This document shows, one piece after another, positions 10,895-23,600 of a stretch of DNA of 64,000 bases; within the stretch, counting starts at the first letter, position 1, and every line of letters starts with the position of its first letter. Source of the stretch: Albula goreensis. Lineage: Eukaryota > Chordata > Actinopteri > Albuliformes > Albulidae. The stretch is taken from NCBI GenBank assembly GCA_022829145.1, contig CM040744.1, positions 62,001-126,000 on the forward strand. Reading direction: 5' to 3'. The notes under the pieces are model-generated. The model searched no databases, was not told the DNA's origin, and saw nothing but the letters and a program-made list of their open reading frames with translations. The translations under genes and the position numbers were made by a program.

Positions 10895-13800
10895 GTAAGA
10901 CACTACAACTTTACTTTCTGCTTGTTCTCTTGTTTGGTTTGTTTCATACTTCTTACTATTAAAACCCTAGCAAATGTGTATGTACCACAAGGCGCTGGAA
11001 ACGTTCATATTCTGTAGCGGTGATATAATGTATTTTATTTATTTTTATGGAATAATGTGTCTTATTGTGCTGTGAGAGGAGATTATTGATGAGTACGTAA
11101 CATGCGATGTTCGAGGGACAAATTTAGCAAATCATGCAGTATTTGTCAGCGTTGTTCTGTGATCAATACAGTCCTACTTGCACTACTGACAACATTTCTA
11201 ATGATCGCCTTAGTCAGGCAATATGCTCATGATTATTGCCATGTGCAACTTGCAGTTATATTTTCCCCGTATGTGCTACATGATTCTCTCTCTCTGTCTC
11301 TCCCTCCTCGTGATTTATTTATATCGAGGTTTCAAGTCATTACAGAGTTAGATGCGAGGATAAATTCAAAAATATTGCTGCCCTAAAATAGACCATTAAT
11401 ATCTAATGCAAATATTTTGAGCACCTAAAATTAAGGGCTGAAATATAGAACATCTCAATTTACCACGAACCTCGGTACAGAATGCCATAATATTTTTATC
11501 ATTACGTCACCTGCGAAGTACTTAGTTTGTTATAGTACTGAGTAAAATAGACATAATAATTAACTGAGTCCAACAGAACACAACACTTACAAATAATTTA
11601 ATATAAGTTTGTGTAAATCATATGAACTGATAAATCCTGTTGACTGATTCTAAAATTGACCTAAGGGATTAATACATCTGTGGTTATAATAATGATTAAA
11701 GACGTTTTTGCTGTTGCATAGATGAAAGAATATTGAATAGATCAACCAAAATTTTCCAAGCTGTTTTATAATCGTATTATAAAGTGATTATCAGGCCTGA
11801 ATAATGTCCACTGATCAACAGGAACGAAATTATAAAATTGAAATGAATAACAGCAGATAATTAATGGGTCAAAATAAATGCATAGGAAACTGAGGGTTAA
11901 AAGTCTGGAAATGCAAGAAAAACTTCAGGCTTTGTTCCATTGATATTTGACGACAAGCAAAATGTTTAAGTAAAGGCAATTGTATTGTATTGCAAGATGT
12001 ATTATTGGAAGGCTAAAATAAACAATTTCATGACTAGATAAGCAGTGACATGCACTAAAACAAATAGTGGAGAAAGCAAATTCTTCCAAGTTAATGTATG
12101 TTGCTGAAAGAAGTCAATTTAATGTCGCATAATGTCTTGCTAAATTGATGCGTGTTTATTCTGCTTTGCTGCACAAACTATTGTTACCAAGGGAGTGGTT
12201 TGGAGGGCAATTTGACTGATTCCATAGAAAGAACAGCGCAAATCTTTGAAGCTTGTTGGGGCTCGTTATTTACAGGAAGTCAGCTTCACACTGCACTGTG
12301 AGTGTGCCATATGACATCACTGTGGATACATAAGTAGGGGCATTGCCTCAACAGGAGCAGAGGGTGTGGAGAAGGTGCTGCAATAGAAGTTAACTGGAAG
12401 GGGCATGACAGTGACCTCCCTTTTTGAGAGTAGGGCACAGCCCTATGACAGCTTAATATCTTACTGAAATCTGTATTAATGAAACCCAGACTTTCCAGCT
12501 GTATCTGAGGATAGTGGTATAATACCTTGTGCTATAGTAAACAGACATGCTGCTAAATTTCCTTTACATGACTATGGGGGCATTGTGCCATCTCTCATTT
12601 GAGTTGGAGAGGTATCTGTATCAGTAATGTGTGGTAGAATCTTTGCCTGGGTAGAGCAGAGACACAGATAGCCTCTACCTCACTATTCAGGAAAGGTAGT
12701 TTTTAGGGGCAACTGTGGCAAAAGGAGCATATTATATTTTTAAAACCAACTATTCTGATTAGTTTTACTGGAGTATGTGTAATCCCAAGATAAACTATGA
12801 ATAATGAAAATGTACATAAATAAAATCATAAAATTATGAATTATGAATATGAAGAAATGGTCAATGGATAAACTATTATGTAATCGCAACATTTGTTTTT
12901 AGCTTTGATGAGGCACTGCCTACCCTGACCACACATCACTGATATGGAGGATGTCGGTATGAGTATTTGGTTGACCACATTGACGTTTCAAAATCCTCAG
13001 TTTCAGATTTACTGGGAAGCATGGGAGATATTTTAGCTTCTGAAAAAACTGTACAGTCCTTAAATGGGTAAAATAATTGTTAGGATGTTTTTGGCATTCC
13101 TGGCCTGCTTATATTTCTAAACAGTGGGTGTGTTTTTTTTAATCTCAGGGCTGTGGGTGTGAGCACATTACTTGGGAACAGAGTTGTACTTTGTAACAGA
13201 AACCAAATGAATTTGTTATTGTTTTTGTTATTTAACAGAATGATTAAGTGTTCTCTATTTCTCTCTTTATTTTCTTTGGTTTGAGGCGCAAGGTCACTCT
13301 TCATAATTCTGTCACCTCCTTGTGACTCATAAATAGGTAATATTTGGTCATTTGGTCTAAGATGTCAATGTTTAATATTGTGTTATGTTATTTTGGTAGC
13401 ATGGTTTTAGCCTACAAATTAGAAAAACTGTTGCTGGTCAATCAAATCCGATAAGTCAAAGTTAGTCTGTCTAACATTCTTTTCTCATGTTCAATGATAA
13501 TCTGGCTGAGTGGGTGTAGAAACAATATTTTCAATACTTTACCACATTAGAACTTTTCTTAGAATGATTACATTTCATTCGTCACAGCCTGTATATACAG
13601 TGTATGGTCAGTTGTTTTGGAAAGGAGTCATGCAGGATGGGAATTGCTTATAAAGATGAATATGATGAAGGGATTCACAGAAACAAAACAGCGTTCAGTG
13701 CCAGAAGACCAACAGAGTTCAGTGAATGATGGTGAGATTTTATCTCTCCCATGTATGGAGAAAGTATTCCTTGTTACAGGACATTTTCATCTTCTCCTCT

Positions 13801-16505
13801 AAGACTTACTGTGACTTGGCGCACCCTAAAGTTGATGTACTCCTGTTAAATTCCTCCAGGGGATTTTACTGCACTAAGGCCAAATGAACTCACTGCTGGA
13901 ATGCAGACAGCCAGTGAGATATTCACATGGGCATGGCATGACAGTATAGCCAGTCAAGTGAGGCTAGCTCTTGTCTTAACCTGTTTACTTATTTAATGCT
14001 TCCAGTCCCATCCTAAACCACCTTCGTCCTGTCAACTTTCAGACATTGAGGGAGACAGAGTAAGGGTGACTAAAAGACACTGAAAGACAAGTCATGCTAT
14101 GGAACGTTGTGTAACACAAAAATATTACTCATCAGGTAAAAACATTGTATGCTGATTTTAGCTGATGAGTGTGGATGTACTGGATTCTTGTAAATGAGAG
14201 GAATATTTTTAATAAAAATCAAATCACAGATATGAGCACACTTCTGAGAATCAGGTCTAAGGTAGAATTTTGAATTGTTTGTCACAAAATCCGAAATTGT
14301 CACAGGTTACCGTCAGCTTCCACATATGTGGCTAAATCTTTCTTACCGTGTCCCATTCTTCCATAATTTGGAAACATAAATGAGAAATGTTTTAGTGCTG
14401 CTCCAAACCCCAGGCCATGATTCTGGGTCACACATAAATATACATGCATGTACAGACAGTCACAGAGTAATGCAGCCTAATTTTATATCCTATGCTGGAC
14501 ACTTAAAATGTTTATTTTTTTCTCAGAATATGATGTGGTACAAGGTATAACTTGAAATCAATTAATTATATCACAATATAATTATATATTATTATATAAT
14601 ATAATAATTATGATATGTTTGAACAACAGCTTCATCCCAGCTGTGAGCTATCCAATATTTCCTCATTGTTTTGACATTCTGCCCGATTAACCTCAACTTT
14701 TATTCATCTGCAAAATAGGGTAGCAACAGGCAGGTAACAACAGGCAGGTTTATAATCTGCTATGGGTCTGAAGTTGACAGGGTGTGACAGGAGAGATTAA
14801 GATAATTTACTCACTTCTCTTGTAAAATCTTGGCTTCTGAATACATGTATCATTGAAATATTAATTACACTCTCTGATGATTTCTTTTGCAAATGAATGA
14901 TGTCATAAAAAGCTAAACCCAAATCCCTTGACTTTCTCACCTGTCTGGAACAGTTGTTTCTTATCCCCTTCCCGATAACATGTTCCTCCTGACAAAGATG
15001 AAGTGAAGTTATTTTCCTTGGCGATGGTGCTTCAGCAAGCGTCATATTAGATCTTGTGGATTCTCTGTTTATGGAGGAAATACAGTTAGAGATTATATTC
15101 AATTCAATTATATTCAATAAACATGCGAAAGCGACTGCATGTTTAAAGTTTGATTCACCCCTCTCTGTCAGTTTTTTTGTTTTTTTCCATCTTGATTATT
15201 CAGGTGCCTCCCAATCCTCTAAAGATTTTATTACTCAAAGAAACCTGCTCAGTCTAGAATAAAAAATGAATGAAATAAACATGAGAAAAGCTCTCATGAA
15301 ACAAATGAGGCATAACACCTGAAGAGGTGTCCATTGTATGAATGTAAAGGACAAGGTGGGACAAATTTTTATATATATCTGCAATGAATATTAACACTTT
15401 CCCATAAAAAAAAAGTTTCAAGGAAATTACAATAATCCTTCTTTGGAATATATAGTTAAAAAATGAGTTTTTCGGTCCTGAAGCTACATTTAGCAAGATC
15501 TGTGGCACTCGATTTTTTATGCAGGACCAAATAACTTCTAGATATGATAGAACTATATTAATACTACACAGAATCAAAATTTGGTTGAAAGAAAGTGAAA
15601 ACTAGTGGAGATATTGATTTTTCAAAATGAAAGATTCTTTGTTCAGGTATGTTTTATTAATTTGATTACTGTAAAACATTCAGCAACAACTATGTACATG
15701 AATACATCTTAAAATTTCCTTAGGTGTCTTGGATGTTCAGTACAAATTGCAACCCAATCCACTGAAAAATAAGCAATTGCTGAGGCTTAGAATACAAATA
15801 CAAAGAATAAAATTCTCAGAGGGCCAAACTACAAAAATTCCTAACTAAAAAAGTATTTGGAGAGCTATAGGATTTTGCAAGGTTCCATGAATTTAATGGA
15901 GGTTTTTACATGACTTTTTCTGGGAAAATCCATGAACTGGGGGTCCTGGGTGAGTTGGCATGGAAAGACCCATTTTTGTTTTCCCTGAAGTACCGAAAAC
16001 ATACTGAACCATGATACCAAAACCGAGGCACATACCGAACCATGAATTTTGCATACTGTTACACCCTTAATAAATATGACTTATTTCCAGTCATACCGTC
16101 CCAAATGTGGACATGCACTTGGCTGGGAAAAAAGGGTAACATTTAGTTCTCCTGTGTAATGCGCACCCTAATTTTTACATTTAAAAATCTGGGGAAAAAA
16201 GTGTGTATTATACACAAATAAATACAGTAATTCTGAAAATATGTTGGTTTTTGTCCTGAATGGTGTATGAAGCCAAGGTACTTGTTTAAAGAGCTTTGGT
16301 GACCTCTATGGCTCAGAATCTCACAAGGAATAGTTGACCACAGTGTTGCACAGGGAAGAAGGTTTAAAATTCATTGACTATACACTGTATTGTCTCTCAA
16401 AAGCAGCATTCACCAGCTGTGCAGTCTTCTGACACAGCAACTCAGTTGCTAATATAAAATGGAAAAGCAGCCTGCATCTACTGAAATGTTTTTTTGTCTT
16501 TCTAG
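10895..16505 (+). other. Presumed first intron(s); no sure exon
   Basis: AT-rich DNA between the candidate first exon and the first coding exon. It ends in a good pyrimidine tract and acceptor (tttttttgtctttctag) at 16505. Two short exon-like stretches (near 12990-13072 and 13684-13733) are discussed among the rejected items. A hAT end sits at 15950-16070. Confidence 0.4.
15950..16070 (+). mobile_element. Single hAT-type terminal fragment
   Basis: 'aagtaccgaaaacatactga', 'accgaaccatgaattttgca' and 'ctgttacaccctta' match the usual right end of fish hAT elements, which end in ...GTTACACCCCTA. No matching left end was found nearby. Confidence 0.5.
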
Positions 16506-16781
16506 GATATATTTAACAACCTTGAGAAAACTCAATCTCTGTTAATGGAGGACACCGGAACAACATCCACATCCATCTCCGTTATGAGTGAAATCGAGAG
16601 TGGACAAACCGATGAGCAAAGCCAGGTGCCCACTATCAAGTTGACACCTCCGTCAGAAGATCCACCTCTGTCTAACCCAAGTGACTGCAAAGAGGCTACC
16701 TCTTCGGCCTCAGAAAGGTCAGAAGATGGTGGCATTTCTGCAGAATTACCAAGTGAATCAGGGGAGCGTGGGTCAAGTGTG
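16506..16781 (+). CDS. Cingulin-like exon A (residues 1-92)
   Basis: Acceptor ttctag at 16505, donor gtgagt at 16782, phase 0 at both ends. Acidic Ser/Thr-rich head. The frame is open back to the acceptor (DIFNNLEKTQSLL before the first Met), so translation may enter from an upstream exon or begin at Met 16545, whose Kozak context is weak at -3 (t) but has G at +4. Confidence 0.75.
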
Positions 16782-19700
16782 GTGAGTTTACCTTGAGTCA
16801 CATTTGAACCTTCTAATATCATGGCTTGTATCATGTATACTGATAAAAAAAGATGGTGGAATATTTGAAATGTAAAATGTAATTGAGTTGTCAATGGTAC
16901 GTTTGGTCTATTACGCTGCAGCTGCTCCTCAAAATTCTCACGCATAAACACTTTTGTTGCCATGCTTTCATTTAGATTTGACCTAGCTGCAATACATGCA
17001 TCCATGCTTTATGCAATACTTGACTTTATTTCTTCTAGGAGTCTGACGTTGACCCAAAAAAGGACCCAGAAACTTCCATTTCAGAGGAAGCGCCTTCAAG
17101 CCCTCAAATCAAAGCAAACCCAAAATATGCATTGTCCCTGGGTACCAGCATTATCGGTAACAGTTCCAGGGGTTCGGAGAATGGTGGTCAGGATGGCCGC
17201 ATCTCCAAATGTGGGTCACTGGAATCCCTGGTGTCTCAGGACTGGGACACCATGTCAGATAGGGTGAGCATCCCTTCATTTGGACAAGGAAGGTGTCATG
17301 AGGGTACTTCTTAAAATGTTCAATTTACGTTATGTTTTGTAATAACTCATCGCTAACGCTACCATGATATTTAGAAATTTTATAGAAAGCTTTTTCAGCG
17401 ATTAATTTCATTATGTTGACTGTGTGAGTTAGATGGAGCTTAAACTTCAGGATTTTTAGCTTCCATCTGATAGAATAGATATGGAAGATCTAAATTCAGA
17501 TAAGTTGAAACTTTTAATTGTTTTTCTCTGCTCAAAGACTGTTTTGAATGTCTTTCGAAGCACATTGTACACTGGATCACCAATTAACCTCAGCTTTCTT
17601 GTGTTTCAAGGCCTCTAATGCCAGTTTATCAAATTTCTGGGTGCTCCCATCTTGTATGACACACAGTGTCCTGTGTTCTTTAGTTTTCAGAAGTAATGTA
17701 TAAGTTTAGACTTAGAAGTTGGCAATATAATTTAAACATGTTGTAAATTCTGTTTTATTGTTTGTTGCAGATGAGTGGCACTGAAAGCCCACCAAGAGTT
17801 TTCAACAGTCCCTATTCATCACTTTCTAATGACTTCAAGGTAAAATAAGTAAAGTTTTAATATCTGTAATATCACTGACTGAAGCACTGCAAATAATAAG
17901 GACCTTGTGAGGAGAAAGTTTCCTCTGTTTTTCAATTGCTTGCAACCAGGATCTTTTGCAGTCAAGCTCTTAAACTTTGTGTATTGGACTATTACATATA
18001 GTATGCCTAATCTGCTAACCCAAGACTAATGTACTCTGTTTACTTGTTTGTAAAAATGAAAGAAGTGCTTATGCTAAATGCTAAGATTATAGTTATTCCA
18101 AATCATGAACCTGTTGTCTTAAAAGATTTTATTTATGTCCTCCAAAATTGTGTTCTGAAAACAAATCATGTCACGTACACTGCAAAAAAAGGAAATCTTA
18201 ACAAGTTTTAAAATAAATTCAGCTTGCTTATGTCTTGTTTTGAGGTATAATTGCCTCAATCCGATGGCAGATAATTTAGCTTGAATCAAGCACAATTATC
18301 TTCCAGTGGATTGAGACATATTTTCAGCTAGCTGAATGTTCTTATAAAAACAATGCTAGGCAAAACAAGAAAAATAAGATCTATATTCTATTTTCAATTT
18401 TTTAGCTTTCTCTTTTTTTTGCAGTGTAAGTGTAAGAGACTGTCTTGGGATGTTTTACGGTCACATGAGTTTCTTCGGCTATGCCTGTCCTTCTATAACC
18501 CTGTTAATGGCCTTTTGACATGTTGTGTGATGTGATATACACTCTCTGTGGTGCAGGGGAGGGTGTCACCAGTCACATCTGAGATCAGCCTGTTTAGCCT
18601 CAACAGCAGGAGTGCCAGTCCAGTGTCTTCCCCGACTTTGCTCTCACCGCGGGGCTCCTACACTGTCTATAAGACCCTGACCAGGAGGCATGAGGTAAAA
18701 CATTATAAAGACCCTAGGCTTGCTCTTTCAGAAGTTATCAGTAGTTCCTTTTGATAACAGTTTTCTTCAAGAGTTTGTAATGTGAAAACCAGGAAAATCA
18801 GTACTGCAAGTGAACATTAACCATAGTTGAAGGATTTTAGTTGCAAGTTGTTTTGAGAAAACAATTGTAGCATAACCAACTACATAAATGAATGTACCAT
18901 CACTGTCTTTTCATCAGTGTAAGCATTGAGAATGCCTGATGTGTCTTACAGGTAGGTCCCAGTGGCTTAACCTTGAGATCAGGTAGTCACAGCAAGCGTG
19001 ACTACATCAAGGAGCTCACACTGCAGCTGGAAGAAAGTCAAAAGGTATATCCTTTTTTTTCAACTTTCTTGGAACTATGCTCCATGTCGTTCTGGTATAT
19101 GCACAGCAAAAAAAAAATAGATTTTTTTCAACTGTCAAGATTTGTGATGTAAAAGCTATTTATTATCATCGTATAACTTTTTGCACATTTTCGATCGAAA
19201 TAATCGATTAAAGATTCATTTTTGTGGGAGTGTCCCTATGACATGAGTGCTACTGGCTGTGATGAAGTCATCCTGCTGTGGATGTCTTTGTGTTTGAATG
19301 AATCCCCTTTCTTTCCTCAAACTACCCGAAGAGGAACAAGTTCCTGGAAGCTGAGAGCAAGCAGTTGGACAAAGAGAGAAACCAGCTACGTTTTGAGATG
19401 AGGAGCCTGCTAGTGCGCAATGAGGACCTGCTACAGAATAACACACAGCTGCAGGGGGAGATGAGGATGATGATGGAGAAGATTGAGTGGCTTGAAGGGG
19501 AAAGGAGCCACATGAGTGCGCACATTAGACAGCTGGAGGTATGAAAGTGTCCCCTTTGTGCCTTAGCATGCTCACAAACACATTGTATGGACTTGTAATA
19601 CTGAGCGCGTTCACCTCGAGATAATATACCCTTAGTGTCCTGTTCGGGTTTCTTCAAGTTTATCCAACCTTCTGTCGTATGTCAGATTTTCTAGATTTTT

Positions 19701-20635
19701 CTAGCTAACATTGGACCGTCTTTTTTCTGTGCTTAAAGATCTGTCGTGGAAATGGACTATTTGTGTTTCTCATCCTGGTGAAGCAGTGCTGAGATCAGAT
19801 TGATTTAAACCAATGAGTGGCTATTGATCAAATTCCTTGTCTTTAACACACTTTGGTATTATTTATCATTTTTAGATTTTGGTGAAAAAATCGTGAAGGG
19901 GTCCCTTTTTAAAATGTGTGCTGTATGCAGACTGTGATCCGTGGTGTAGAACAGCCCGTTTCTTTTCTATTCATGTGCCAGTTAGGTGAAACCTGGTATA
20001 AGATGCTTTTGGTCTTGACAGTCTATAACATGTTTCTTACTTTTTTGTCTTCAGAAAGAATCAGCGGAAGCAAAAGAAATGATGGCTGAAGCCAAAACAC
20101 AAGAATCTGCCTTCGGTTATCTTCAGAAGTCACTAAAGAGCAAAATACAAGATGCTGAGGTATGCCATTATTTATGTCAATAGATCAGTTGTCAGGTAAA
20201 TTCCTTATGACCTGTTGAGGTGAATCTTAGAGGTGAATGAACATGCAAACAAGAGCTTTCAATCAACACAAGTTTAATACAAATGCGCATTTGGGAATCA
20301 GCCTCCTCTGAGATCTGATTCAAAGTACATAAAAAATCACTCATCTTTTATACTGTTTTTATGAATACATAATCTTCATGGTAGGTGTGGAGATCCCACC
20401 TCTAACCTTTCATTGGCCAACAGTTACTTCAGTGTCCTTACGCTATTTCTTTTTAATGAGTCTTCTGTTCTTGCAAAAAGTTATTTTTCCTCACCAGACG
20501 ATGGCAATCCGCCCAATTTCAGTTACTCCCCAATACAATCCTCTACGATTACAAACAGTTCCTCATTCTACTCCGAAGGACATCTTATTCTCATGGGAAT
20601 GCTCAACAACCTAGAGAGTTGTTATCTGTTATCTT

Positions 20636-20670
<35 letters not shown>

Positions 20671-23600
20671 TCTTCTTTACTTAGGTCTACTGGAAATTTC
20701 CACACCATCTGTCTATTATACAGAAATTACATTTCAACTTCAGATTCAATGTCTTTATACATTTTATATACATAACCTCTTGCAACTATAATTTCTCTAA
20801 CACAGTAATGATTTTTACTGTGATAAGATACTTTTTACTGTGGTGGCTTTCTGATAGGTAACTTTTGGTAAACTCTTGAATTAAGAGTGTGGCCAGAGAT
20901 CTCATTGGTCAATACATCCTATAGGAAACACTTGAAAAACACACCAAGGACTCACAGTCGATGTCAGAAAAGCTGTGGCAAGCTGAGAGGAAACTAGTGG
21001 AACTTTGCGCAGACAAACAGACCCAAGAAAAGAAGACCGCAGAGTTGGAGAAGGCTATGCTGCACCTACAGGCCGAGGTTGGTATTGCATTAATGAAGAA
21101 TAGCTCCAACTATTATTACTTATTATTATTTTAAAATGGATACATTGGAGGTTTATTGCTATAAGAATGCATAGCAATGCTTGTTCCCAGTGTCTTCAAA
21201 GGACTTATAAGTACTGAGGGGTAGCTCCACTCTAAGAGCAGTCTTTGCCAACTATTTTTCCCAGATCCATTTATCTTGCTATGCTAAACACCAAAGGTTC
21301 TCAGCTGAGAGAACCAACCCCTCTTATGGTAATATTATCTTGTGTAGCAGGCATGCAGCCGCAGTAATGTCTCTACTACATGTATAATGTAGCCTTTGGA
21401 CCAAGTCTTTTTTTAAAGGAGGTACTCAAAATTGAGAATCAACCACTGGGTTTGAAGCCCCTGGTCTGTGACATACATGATTGACGATGCTGTGTGTCCC
21501 TGATAGCTGGCCATGGCCCTGCAGTCGTCCAATGAGACAATGGCAGAACTAGTCCTCCAGCGTGGGCTCCGGAATGAAGCCCAGCTGAAGGTGAAGGAGT
21601 TGGAGCACAACCTGACGGAGAAGACCGAGGAGCTGCAGAGAGCTCAGCAGACAGTCACCAGGCTGCAAGGGGAGGTATGGGATGGCCAAGACTCCCTTAG
21701 CACTGCTACAATGCAAAACAGGAGAGGATAGCATACAAATTATTACAAGGTGGTGTTCAACAAACTTCAAATCTCATTACAGGACAATAGCGCAGCTAAC
21801 TTCAGGTATGAAATTCTGAAAGTTTTCATAAGACACTTAGTGTAACAGGAAGATTACTGCTTAAGACAGTGAACATGCAAACACCTTATCAAACATCATA
21901 TATTTGTTCTTCTGGAGGCCTGACTTAGGTGACTATTCTTCACACAACAGTGATAGGTATGAACTAGCATGTAAGAGCATAAGGAAAGACTTAAAGAATA
22001 TTAAGAATGCAGATGTTTACAACCTTCCACAAGAAATTATGTATCCTTAGAAGGTCTGTAGATTGTTAAACATCCCTTGCTTAATTGTTGTAGGTGACAA
22101 ATTAGTTTTTGAATTCAAAATGAAAACAAATGTATACGCTGTCAGATACGTCCATATGATATCCGCAGCTGTTTACTCATCTGATTCAGTGTTCTACCGT
22201 TCTTAGCAAACTTGCGCATGTTTTTCAGGTTTCAGAAAAAAGGAGCGACAAAGAGTGGGCACTGGAGAAACAAATCCAGCTGCGGGAGCAAGCAGAGCTG
22301 CAGTGCAAACAGGCGGAGAGGACAGCGAAGGATACGCAGGCAGAGCTGCAAACTCTGAACCTGCTGAAGGAAGAATTGGCGAAGCAGCTTAAGCAGGCCA
22401 AGGTGAATGTCTAAGCATTTACAACATCTTCCACCAGGGGGCACACTCTCAGATTCCTCACATATATATTCTCAGCTAAGAGTCCTGCACCAGAGCATTA
22501 GCCAGACTTAGCGCCTTTATCATCATTATTTACACATGCATTTTCAGTGACATGATTTGTAATTGGAGTAAACAATATACCTCAACAATTCACATTCTCT
22601 TTCATGCTTTTTGCACCAGCAAAACAGTTTTGCACATGCTAAATGCTTTAGTAAATGTTTTAGTAAATCAGGTGCAACCACTAACCTACTTTTTCACAGG
22701 ACCAGATTATGGATCTGGAAAATAATATGGAGGACATACATGACAGTGAGCAGAGATGGGCCGACAAGCACAAGAAAGCCGTCACCCAGGTGAGAGGATA
22801 TGCAGTATGCTCATACTTAATGTATACATATTTAATTTCTGATAATGACCTGCAGGCTGTTGTCCCACTTATTACACAGCTACATACCTAAATAAATAAA
22901 TGAATTGCCATGGAAAATCAATTGAAAATGATTTTATTCTTATTTGTAGATCTAGATTACAGGCTTCCACTGAGTCCATAGCAACGCAGGAATCATAGTT
23001 CTATTGTTTATATTTTGTAACTACTCACTACTAGTGAAACTTCATATAAACTATTTATCTACAATTATATTTTAATGTTTCTGTAAATAATATAGACCAA
23101 CATATCAACATTGTCTACACAGCAACCATATACATTTAATATGATATTAGAATCTTCTTCCATGGCCATTTTAATGCAGAGCTGGTGCCTGTGTCAACAA
23201 TCAGTTATTTAGTTCAGAAGTTATCTGAAAATAATTGTCTGTAGAATGCGTCCACACCAAATTAGAATCGAGTATTCCAGAATGCTGTGTAAATATTATA
23301 TTGATAACCATACTGCCAATTAAACATGTTTTCCAGCAAAACACACATACACACACACACACGTAATTCAATTTCATATAAAAAATTTACCTAAATGTGT
23401 AACATAACAAAAATGCAACCCGCACAGAGAATGTGGTGTATTTTCAGAACGATTAAAAATGTCAAAGATCCTCCACCATTTGACCTTGTTTATCATACTT
23501 TAGATTATGACACTTTCTAAAGAACTTTTAAATTATTTTCACCATATTTCTTCAGTCATGTCACTGTCCTCTTCATCTAAACTCCCTGTGAAATTCAGAT

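Noticed and set aside
12903-13072. Exon-like stretch reading SDLLGSMGDILASEKTVQSLNG
   Set aside because: It has plausible AG and GT borders, but it would need an intron of only about 45-50 bases before it, and its phase does not join in frame to exon A or to the stretch near 13690.
13684-13733. Exon-like stretch reading TKQRSVPEDQQSSVND before gtgaga
   Set aside because: It ends in phase 1 while exon A (16506) needs phase 0, so joining them hits a stop. It could be untranslated, but nothing proves it.
16532-17005. 157-codon minus-strand frame over exon A
   Set aside because: Shadow of the plus-strand coding exon, which has the splice sites and family context.
21549-22444. Leu-rich minus-strand frames over exons I and J
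   Set aside because: Antisense shadows of a Gln/Glu-rich coiled coil always look Leu-rich.
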